Shown here: positions 1 through 5,008 of the stretch, in pieces | Position numbering within the stretch: position 1 is the stretch's first letter | Layout: each line of letters starts with the position of its first letter | Notes under the pieces: model-generated | Told to the model about the DNA's origin: nothing | Databases searched by the model: none | What the model saw: the letters and a program-made list of their open reading frames with translations, nothing else | Program-made: the position numbers and the translations under genes | DNA from: Bacteroidales bacterium | Lineage (GTDB): Bacteria; Bacteroidota; Bacteroidia; Bacteroidales; UBA932 | Direction: 5' to 3' | NCBI GenBank assembly: GCA_021443625.1 | Contig: JABUTP010000114.1 | Span: forward strand, 1 to 5,008 | Length of the DNA stretch: 5,008 nt

Positions 1-287
1 GGATTGGTCGAACCCAGGATGGTCGCCCCCTCCTCCAGATGAAGCGTGACGTCGCTCTTGAGATAGAACGTTCCCGAAACATAGTCGCCGGCGGGAAATA
101 CGAGGCGCCCGCCGCCATTCTCACTGATATAGTCAATGGCACTCTGTATCGTGCGGCTGTTGAGAAACTTTCCGTCACCCACGCCGCCAAAATCGGTTAT
201 GAGATAATCCTTTACTCCGTCGGTTTGGCCGCATCCCGCTGCCACAAAAGCCATTATGGCAAGGAAAAGAAATTTCGCTTTTTTCAT
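1..287 (-). CDS. GH28-like (polygalacturonase-type) lipoprotein, N-terminal part
   Basis: The first 95 residues are visible; the rest lies beyond the left edge. The start ATG (287-285) gives a lipoprotein signal peptide: MKKAKF, a hydrophobic stretch, then the lipobox AAGC with Cys19 as the lipidated residue. The mature part begins with ITDFGGVGDGKFLNS (about residues 31-45), then IQSAIDYISENGGGRLVFPAG (about 47-67), GTFYLKSDVTLHLEEGAT (about 71-88) and ILGSTN. This order, a DFGaxGDG turn, an AI helix, NGGG, a vPaG strand, then LKS-vtLhLe-GA, is the standard N-terminal cap of family 28 glycoside hydrolases and related right-handed beta-helix enzymes. GH28 members cleave galacturonan or rhamnogalacturonan backbones by inversion. 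The catalytic Asp residues would be off the window, so activity and exact substrate are inferred. It has its own promoter and is probably exported and membrane anchored. It could also be a GH28-related beta-helix protein with another specificity. Confidence 0.85.
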   Translation of the reverse strand, partial: MKKAKFLFLAIMAFVAAGCGQTDGVKDYLITDFGGVGDGKFLNSRTIQSAIDYISENGGGRLVFPAGDYVSGTFYLKSDVTLHLEEGATILGSTN

Positions 288-307
288 ATTCCGCGTATTG
301 GTTTTGG

Positions 308-338
308 TAAAGTTAGCAATAATTCGCTGTCAATCAAA
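308..338 (-). promoter_or_regulatory. Bacteroidales-type promoter for the GH28-like gene
   Basis: On the minus strand the gap upstream of the GH28-like gene holds TTTG (338-335), a 19-base spacer, and TAACTTTA (315-308). This matches the Bacteroides primary-sigma consensus TTTG-N19-TAnnTTTG at all fixed positions except the final G. Transcription would start near position 302, giving a leader of roughly 15 bases before the ATG at 287. It indicates that this gene can be transcribed independently of the cassette upstream, although no terminator separates them and read-through is also possible. Confidence 0.65.
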
Positions 339-356
339 ACGGATAACGCAGGGCTA

Positions 357-1823
357 TTATTGGCCTGGCGTCACATCGGTGGCCTTGCCTTTCCGCATTA
401 CGGTCGATATGCGGTGAGGAGACACCCTTACCGGGCCTTCCATGAATTCCGGAAGGTTGTATGACACCATAAGATCCTTGTAGAATCTGCGGGGATTTCT
501 TTGAGGCAGCATAAAAGGCTTCGACTCATTTCCATTCTCGTCAATATGTGTGATATATGGACGGGTGTAGAGACCGTCGTCCCTGCGGCTGCTGAACACG
601 AGCCAGCGGCTGTTGCCGCTCCAGCTGTGATAACTGTCAACATCGTCCGAGTTGGCGGTTGTAAGAGAATGCAAAGCGCCGTCTGACAGATCTATGACCC
701 AAAGGTCGGCATCTTTGTGCCAGATGCTGAAATTCCCATACCCGTGCTTTGTGAATGCAAGATAGCGGCCATCCGGAGAAATCCGGGGAAACGATGCGCT
801 CTTCCCTTCTGCCTCGCCGTCATACAGACACTCCAATGAATCTCCGAAGGTCTTGTCTTCGGGATTGAATGCAATCCTGTATATCCCATAATGGGCTTCT
901 GCATAACCGTCGGGCATGTTGCCGACAGGCGAACAACCGCAGAAGTAAAGCCACTTCCCATCAGGGGAAAAAGTAGGAAAAGTCTGGAACATCTGCGAAG
1001 ATCGCGTAAGGGGTGACCAGAAGACATTATGGGACTCCACGTCATAGACCACCACATCCGATGCCGTGTCAAAGACCTCTATCCTGTTGGGATCGTGGTT
1101 GAAGAAACTCTGCCTGGTGGCATTTACCGAGAATGCCACATATTTTCCCGAAGGATGCCAGTAAGGATATACGAGGGCACTGATGGTCGAGTCTGTCTTG
1201 GTGTTCAATTTCTCAATCTCCTTGCCATCTATGAAGAATGTCCCTCCGAATTCAGCCCTGGCGTGGAACAACATCCTGTCGGGGTTTCGGTTGCAGTAAG
1301 TGTGGCAGTTGACGCAATTTTCGCCGCTCAGACTGTTATCTGCAATGATACGCTGCCTGTAATTTTCCAAGTTGCGCTGGTAAATCCCCATCCGCTTCCA
1401 TCCCTGATACCCCGGCGGGATAAGCCTGTAAGAAAGATACGGATCTACCTTGTCTGCGGAGACGGTCATGTTGAATGAATCGCAGGCTCTCCAGGAGCCG
1501 TCTTGTCTTACCGCCACAGTCAGACTGATATCGCACCCGACATTCTCTTCCATCAGATGCCGCCACTTCCGCGAGCCGAAGCGGAAAAGTCCGTGTCTGG
1601 CTCTGAATAACATCTCCCCCCCCCTGCCGTCAACCAGCAGAACAGCAGGGTCTTCACCCATATAGGAAAAATTCATCGGGGCTATGTTCTGAGGTACTGT
1701 TACCCCTCTGTAATCGGGATAAATCTCGGGTTGACCGGGCAGAGTGCCCGACACGTCAAGTTTGCCTGCGCAAGATGAGAGAAGCCCGCATAGCATCAGG
1801 ATGCAGATTGAAGATGTTCTCAT
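357..1823 (-). CDS. PD40/TolB-like propeller lipoprotein with a CxxCH haem motif
   Basis: This 488-residue protein starts at the ATG at 1823-1821. An in-frame start further upstream (1961) would bury the signal peptide, so it is rejected. Residues 1-18 form a lipoprotein signal ending in the lipobox LSSC (Cys18). A region of about 140 residues with no recognised domain follows. At residues 170-174 is CVNCH, the c-type haem attachment signature, followed by TYCNRNPDRM. From about 219 come four PD40-like strands: YWHPSGKYVAFS (221-232), FPTFSPDGKWLYF (282-294), FPRISPDGRYLAFT (345-358) and YHSWSGNSRWLVFSS (398-412), typical of TolB-like beta-propellers. The protein is probably periplasmic or outer-membrane anchored. 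From memory, similar CVNCH-plus-PD40 proteins occur in other Bacteroidota; none has a function I know. Haem binding is inferred from the motif alone. The start overlaps the stop of the upstream membrane-protein gene by four bases. A nine-G run lies in codons 67-70. Confidence 0.85.
   Translation of the reverse strand: MRTSSICILMLCGLLSSCAGKLDVSGTLPGQPEIYPDYRGVTVPQNIAPMNFSYMGEDPAVLLVDGRGGEMLFRARHGLFRFGSRKWRHLMEENVGCDISLTVAVRQDGSWRACDSFNMTVSADKVDPYLSYRLIPPGYQGWKRMGIYQRNLENYRQRIIADNSLSGENCVNCHTYCNRNPDRMLFHARAEFGGTFFIDGKEIEKLNTKTDSTISALVYPYWHPSGKYVAFSVNATRQSFFNHDPNRIEVFDTASDVVVYDVESHNVFWSPLTRSSQMFQTFPTFSPDGKWLYFCGCSPVGNMPDGYAEAHYGIYRIAFNPEDKTFGDSLECLYDGEAEGKSASFPRISPDGRYLAFTKHGYGNFSIWHKDADLWVIDLSDGALHSLTTANSDDVDSYHSWSGNSRWLVFSSRRDDGLYTRPYITHIDENGNESKPFMLPQRNPRRFYKDLMVSYNLPEFMEGPVRVSPHRISTVMRKGKATDVTPGQ
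1616..1624 (-). repeat. Homopolymeric G9 tract inside the propeller lipoprotein gene
   Basis: Nine consecutive G bases on the coding strand cover codons 67-70 (Arg AGG, Gly GGG, Gly GGG, Glu GAG). At the length present here the gene is in frame. Loss of one G would bring a stop at about codon 90 (TGA at 1555-1553). Gain of one G would read through the alternative frame to a stop at 1338-1336, giving about 90 foreign residues and losing the CxxCH motif and all propeller repeats. Whether the tract varies in length is not known. Confidence 0.9.
1820..1823 (-). promoter_or_regulatory. ATGA stop-start overlap (translational coupling)
   Basis: The ATG of the propeller lipoprotein gene (1823-1821) overlaps the TGA stop of the DUF6057-type gene (1822-1820) in the sequence ATGA. 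A ribosome ending the membrane protein can re-initiate at once on the next gene, which usually means linked expression. It also confirms the choice of start for the propeller gene. Confidence 0.85.
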
Positions 1824-3487
1824 AGCTGCTTGTATAACAAATAATTCCAATATGTATCGCGATATCCTGACGGGGCTGCGCCATTGCTTTTGAGGCTTGC
1901 CGTCTGAAAGGCATTGAACTTCTGCACAATGCTCGGGGACACTCCGTGACTGAGACACCATTCGATGCTGACCGGCTCAACCCCTTCGAAATTGCGGGAG
2001 TATTCGCTGTAAAACACCAGCGCTTCCTGAACAGCCGGAGGAAGTGTTTCGAGGGCTCCCACACCCCAATACTTGTCCACGAAGGCGTGGATTTTGGCTA
2101 TATCTTTGGAGAGCAACAGAAATGACAGAGTATAATCCATCGCTCTCTTGTCATAAGGATTCGCCTCAACCACCAGCATAACTTCGTCTATGGGATTAAC
2201 GTGCATAGCGAAGCCATCTGACAAATTGAAATCCTTGCGGCCACACGACAGAAACGCATCTTCCGCCACAGCCTTTTCATCCCAAAGAAAACGCCTCTGC
2301 GCCTGCGCCCACTTTTTGTAATGCAACGATTTGGACAGCAAAGAGAGATATTTGTCCGCCACATCATAGTCGCCTCTCATCAGTTCAATCTGCGCATTCA
2401 TCTTGAGCATTGACGGAGAATATCCCTCAGAGCAGAACATGGCGTTGAACGCAACGTTCTGGGCGGCTGCAAAGTTCCCCATTGCAAACATAATGTGCGC
2501 CACCCTGACATCCACACTGCTTGCCTCGGGTATGAGGAGAAGTGAAGAAACCCCACGATTGTCCAATCGTATGATGTTTTCGGTAAGTTTGCCCTTGTAT
2601 GCCAGAGCAAGATTCATATAGTTTGCCGTTCCCGGACTCCAGACGTGGCGTCTGCAGGATTGTACAAGGTCATCCCAGCGTTCGTTCACGGTATAGTATT
2701 CGTATTCAAAACCCGTAATGTTGGACTTCCGCTCGATTTTTCGGGATATTGCATTTGCAGATATCAGAGATACGGCGAAAAGAACAATTCCTGCGGGAAG
2801 GATAATCTTTCTGTTTTTCAGCCTGCTTAAAGCATAGACAGCGGGAATGGAAACCCAGGCCGTCCAATGTGACAAGGGCGCCGCGGTGTCCAGATTATAG
2901 TGAAAAGCCGGTGTCAACGCATGCCCGAGAGTGGGCGAGCCACCAAGCATATAAGAAACCAATCCGCTGACAACGGCAACGGCTGGAATCGTCAACGCCC
3001 TGACAAAAGAAGGGAATCCATCCCCAGACACATAAATCAAGGCGCAGAGAGCAAATATCAAGGAAGCCGGTCCGGCAGCGGCATACAACACGACGGTAAT
3101 CAGTATGCCGTAAAAAATCTTCCGGGAAGGTATGTTTTTATAGATGACAAGCCCTGCCTCGATGAGAATGAGGGATATCAGAAAATCAAAGTGCAGGGAG
3201 TTGTCAGACAGGGATGCCCCCACGAAGCAGGCAGGAACCAGACACAAGGCCAGACTCCGCCAATCTCTGCGGGAAGTACGGGCGAATGCCCACAGCATAT
3301 AGGACGAGAGGGCAAGGAGAAGGGCGGTAACCACCAATGCAATGACGGGATTCCAGAAAAACTGGACGATAAATCTCGAAATCAGTGTCGATAGACCGCC
3401 TGCCTTGAGCAGAGTAGCAGCCAGATAACCCTTGTCGTAAAGAAAGAGTTGCTGCTGCTCGCGGTATGCCAGGGCAAAAGGATTCAT
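1820..3487 (-). CDS. DUF6057-type polytopic membrane protein with a helical-repeat-like C-terminal half
   Basis: This 555-residue protein opens with NPFALAYREQQQLFLYDKGY and GGLSTLISRFIVQFFWNP, which I recognise as the start of the Bacteroidota DUF6057 family, whose function is unknown. Residues about 46-245 hold seven or eight hydrophobic segments (about 46-66, 76-93, 101-116, 124-153 probably two, 163-181, 207-221, 227-245). From about 250 the chain is soluble and mostly helical. Stretches such as DVRVAHIMFAMGNFAAAQN (326-344) and MLKMNAQIELMRGDYDVADKY (360-380) resemble TPR helix pairs, so this half may bind a partner protein. The protein should sit in the inner membrane. The start ATG (3487-3485) shares one base with the upstream stop, and the frame is closed by a TGA only eight codons upstream, so a longer N-terminus is impossible in this sequence. 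Family members I recall have one more N-terminal membrane helix. No catalytic motif was seen. Family assignment is from memory and good; the role is unknown. Confidence 0.85.
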   Translation of the reverse strand: MNPFALAYREQQQLFLYDKGYLAATLLKAGGLSTLISRFIVQFFWNPVIALVVTALLLALSSYMLWAFARTSRRDWRSLALCLVPACFVGASLSDNSLHFDFLISLILIEAGLVIYKNIPSRKIFYGILITVVLYAAAGPASLIFALCALIYVSGDGFPSFVRALTIPAVAVVSGLVSYMLGGSPTLGHALTPAFHYNLDTAAPLSHWTAWVSIPAVYALSRLKNRKIILPAGIVLFAVSLISANAISRKIERKSNITGFEYEYYTVNERWDDLVQSCRRHVWSPGTANYMNLALAYKGKLTENIIRLDNRGVSSLLLIPEASSVDVRVAHIMFAMGNFAAAQNVAFNAMFCSEGYSPSMLKMNAQIELMRGDYDVADKYLSLLSKSLHYKKWAQAQRRFLWDEKAVAEDAFLSCGRKDFNLSDGFAMHVNPIDEVMLVVEANPYDKRAMDYTLSFLLLSKDIAKIHAFVDKYWGVGALETLPPAVQEALVFYSEYSRNFEGVEPVSIEWCLSHGVSPSIVQKFNAFQTASLKSNGAAPSGYRDTYWNYLLYKQL

Positions 3488-3489
3488 TA
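3485..3489 (-). promoter_or_regulatory. TAATG stop-start overlap (translational coupling)
   Basis: The TAA stop of the small lipoprotein gene (3489-3487) and the ATG of the DUF6057-type gene (3487-3485) share one base in TAATG. This arrangement allows termination-reinitiation and fixes the start of the membrane protein. With the ATGA junction further on, it makes the three genes one tightly linked translational unit. Confidence 0.85.
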
Positions 3490-3933
3490 TTGAAAAAGAT
3501 TGATGGGTTCAGAGCGGGACAGATAAAGGAGAAAACTCTCTGAGGAATTCTCTTTCATCATGGTGCAGAATTCTTCTATCCCATTCTCGTCAAGGAAATC
3601 GGCACCTGTCAGAGAATGATAGAAACAATCCACACCTTTACACGCGCTCATAAACTTGTCTTTGATGAAAAAGTAGCGGATAGTTTCTTTCAGAACGTTC
3701 CCGGCGGCATCTTTGGCTGAGGCACGGCACTGCAAGACACAAATGCTGTCGCAGTCATATACAACTTCCACATCTTTGATGTCCGGGGTATCGACCGTTT
3801 TGAGGTATTCCTTCATCTCACGGTCAACAAGCTGCGGAAGATAGGATTTTGCGGTGGGAGCAAGTCCGCCGGCTCGGCTGCAGGAGCAGAACACAGACAG
3901 GAGCAGCAGCGCAGTTGCAATAGTTTTTTTCAT
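3487..3933 (-). CDS. Small cysteine-rich lipoprotein of unknown function
   Basis: This 148-residue protein starts at the ATG at 3933-3931 and begins MKKTIATALLLLSVFCSCS, a lipoprotein signal peptide with Cys18 as the likely lipidated residue (Cys16 is a less likely alternative). The mature part has no domain I recognise. A helical region (about 27-46) is followed by an alternating pattern suited to beta-strands, DVEVVYDCDSICVLQCRAS (about 54-72) and LKETIRYFFIKD (81-92). Six further cysteines occur at 61, 65, 69, 98, 103 and 123; the first three are spaced CxxxCxxxC. These could form disulfides in the periplasm or, less likely, bind metal. It is the first gene of the three-gene cassette and overlaps the membrane-protein gene by one base, which suggests the two proteins act together at the envelope. 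It begins about 20 bases after the SusD terminator, with only a weak purine-poor GGTG upstream as a possible ribosome site, usual for Bacteroidota. Confidence 0.8.
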   Translation of the reverse strand: MKKTIATALLLLSVFCSCSRAGGLAPTAKSYLPQLVDREMKEYLKTVDTPDIKDVEVVYDCDSICVLQCRASAKDAAGNVLKETIRYFFIKDKFMSACKGVDCFYHSLTGADFLDENGIEEFCTMMKENSSESFLLYLSRSEPINLFQ

Positions 3934-3952
3934 AAATCACCAACTGGTAAAT

Positions 3953-3984
3953 AAAAAAAGACCGGCTCCGTGTGGAGCCGGTCT
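3953..3984 (-). terminator. Intrinsic terminator after the SusD-like gene
   Basis: A perfect 11-base-pair, GC-rich stem (3974-3984 with 3959-3969) closes a four-base loop (3970-3973). On the minus strand it runs into seven T bases (3959-3953; the first also pairs in the stem), so it works in the direction of the SusD-like gene, whose stop is 12 bases before it. The plus-strand side lacks a T tract, so it is one-directional. It ends only about 20 bases ahead of the next gene's ATG on the same strand, leaving no room for a full promoter between them. Confidence 0.92.
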
Positions 3985-3996
3985 CATTATACGAAC

Positions 3997-5008
3997 TTAG
4001 AACTTGGTTGCGTAACCGGCATTCTGAGGAATCTTGACATCCTTGTTGGATTGGATAATCTGGGCAGGGATGGGGAACACGTAGTTGTGAGGCTTGAAAT
4101 TCGAACGATGGCGGGTGTTGCCGTAGATGTCGGTATAAGACTCACGGGTTCCGGGAGCATTCTCATAGCCGAAGCCATACTTGCGTACGCGCTCATACAT
4201 ATAGTTGCTGGTAGTGGCATCCTGTGTAGGATACTTGGCAGTAACATAAGTGGCCTTGGGATTGCAGGAGAGACGGTTGAGGGTAATCCAACGCTGCTCT
4301 TCGCAAAGGAGTTCGCGGGCACGCTCGTCCATGATGTAGTCGATATCGACATCGGCTGCAGAACAAGGTTTGGCACCTGCACGGTTGCGGATAACGTTGA
4401 TGTCTGCGGCAGCACCGGCGGTATTGTTCTGTGCGAGACGGGCTTCAGCACGGAGAAGGTAAGTCTCGGCTATACGGATGAGATACCAGTCACAGTCATA
4501 AATATTCTGTGAGAAACTCTCACGGAAAGGATGTTTGTCATCGGAGAACTTCCAATAACGGGGGGTAACGTTGATGGTATCGGCAGCAGTAAGCTTGTAT
4601 GCATCATCTCCGGGATGTGCTGCAGCACGGGCCTCAATAGCTTTCTTAACCTCAGACCACTTCTTCCCTGAAGGGGTGAAATAGTCGCGCTGAATCATGA
4701 CTTCAGAACCTCGGAAGTCGTTGGGGTCATCCCAAACTGAACCGAGGGGGTCACCGGCGGGTCTTGTAATCCATTCGTTTACATAAACGCTGAGGTCCAT
4801 ACCACCGTTGGCAAGACCGTTGGACTTGCAGGCGAGGGAGTCGCAGTTCAACTGGAGTGCAGGCCATGCAAGAGTACGGCCCTGTACCTCGGGAACGTCT
4901 TTGGGAACGGCACCTGCATTGGGAACTTCGCGGCCGGCAGCAAAGCAGACTGCATCGGCTGAGAATATGTAGAACTTGACACCATCCTTATCGGGACGCT
5001 GTCCGTTC
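3997..5008 (-). CDS. RagB/SusD-family outer-membrane glycan-binding lipoprotein, C-terminal part
   Basis: The last 336 residues are visible; the frame stays open to the right edge, so the N-terminus, signal peptide and TPR core lie outside. Full members are usually about 500-650 residues, so roughly half is present. The region beginning IRIAETYLLRAEARLAQNN (visible residues 178-196) and continuing ADINVIRNRAGA is the hallmark SusD helix pair. It is followed by MDERARELLCEEQRWITLNRL (226-246), which matches the family's ERxxEL-EG-RW-DL-R block, and ends with NYVFPIPAQIIQSN (308-321) and PQNAGY, the usual C-terminus. SusD proteins sit on the cell surface over a SusC TonB-dependent channel and bind oligosaccharides for import; the partner would be expected further right. 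The glycan cannot be read from this part. Arginine codons are nearly all CGT or CGC, in keeping with high expression. A terminator follows the TAA stop. Confidence 0.95.
   Translation of the reverse strand, partial: NGQRPDKDGVKFYIFSADAVCFAAGREVPNAGAVPKDVPEVQGRTLAWPALQLNCDSLACKSNGLANGGMDLSVYVNEWITRPAGDPLGSVWDDPNDFRGSEVMIQRDYFTPSGKKWSEVKKAIEARAAAHPGDDAYKLTAADTINVTPRYWKFSDDKHPFRESFSQNIYDCDWYLIRIAETYLLRAEARLAQNNTAGAAADINVIRNRAGAKPCSAADVDIDYIMDERARELLCEEQRWITLNRLSCNPKATYVTAKYPTQDATTSNYMYERVRKYGFGYENAPGTRESYTDIYGNTRHRSNFKPHNYVFPIPAQIIQSNKDVKIPQNAGYATKF

Noticed and set aside
39..464. Plus-strand open frame of 141 codons at the left edge
   Set aside because: It is antisense to the GH28-like N-terminus and runs through the promoter gap into the end of the propeller gene, with no family similarity.
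1029..1478. Plus-strand open frame of 149 codons
   Set aside because: It is antisense to the CxxCH and propeller region, which has clear coding signal on the minus strand.
1336..1566. Minus-strand open frame of 76 codons in another frame of the propeller gene
   Set aside because: It is not a gene. It matters only as the frame that would be read if the G9 tract gained one base.
1824..1961. Upstream extension of the propeller lipoprotein by 46 residues
   Set aside because: It would overlap the DUF6057-type gene by about 140 bases and place the lipoprotein signal peptide in the interior. The ATG at 1823 with its ATGA junction is far better.
2900..3394. Plus-strand open frame of 164 codons
   Set aside because: It is antisense to the membrane-helix region of the DUF6057-type gene. 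The product is very polar, rich in Gly, Gln, Arg and Asn, as expected from the reverse complement of hydrophobic codons.
3970..4512. Long plus-strand open frame of 180 codons opposite the SusD-like gene
   Set aside because: It lies wholly antisense to the most conserved SusD motifs, overlaps the terminator, and its product has no recognisable family or signal peptide.

Overview
The window looks like a piece of a Bacteroidota (order Bacteroidales) chromosome, probably from a gut or similar anaerobic glycan degrader. The basis is a RagB/SusD-family protein, a DUF6057-type membrane protein, three lipoprotein signal peptides with Bacteroidota-style lipoboxes, and a TTTG-N19-TAnnTTTG promoter of the Bacteroides sigma type. 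Base composition is close to balanced by eye. I cannot name a genus.

All five recognisable genes are on the minus strand, so the order of transcription runs from right to left. At the right edge (3997-5008) is the C-terminal 336 residues of a SusD-like outer-membrane glycan-binding lipoprotein; its N-terminus, and presumably a SusC/TonB-dependent partner, lie beyond the window. A strong intrinsic terminator follows directly (3953-3984). Only about 20 bases after it begins a tightly packed three-gene cassette: a 148-residue cysteine-rich lipoprotein (3487-3933), a 555-residue polytopic membrane protein of the DUF6057 type with a helical-repeat-like C-terminal half (1820-3487), and a 488-residue lipoprotein with PD40/TolB-like propeller repeats and a CxxCH haem-attachment motif (357-1823). 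The junctions are TAATG (1-base overlap) and ATGA (4-base overlap), so the three are almost certainly co-translated. After a 69-base gap holding a good Bacteroidales promoter, the start of a glycoside hydrolase family 28-like (polygalacturonase-type) lipoprotein runs off the left edge (1-287).

The GH28-like enzyme and the SusD protein fit a polysaccharide utilisation locus, perhaps for a pectic substrate. The cassette between them is the least understood part: an envelope-associated set of two lipoproteins and one inner-membrane protein of unknown role. Its position behind a terminator, and its different arginine codon use, suggest it is expressed well below the SusD gene. A run of nine G bases inside the propeller gene is a possible slippage site. 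No RNA genes, CRISPR arrays, insertion sequences or long repeats were seen, and plus-strand open frames all look like antisense shadows.
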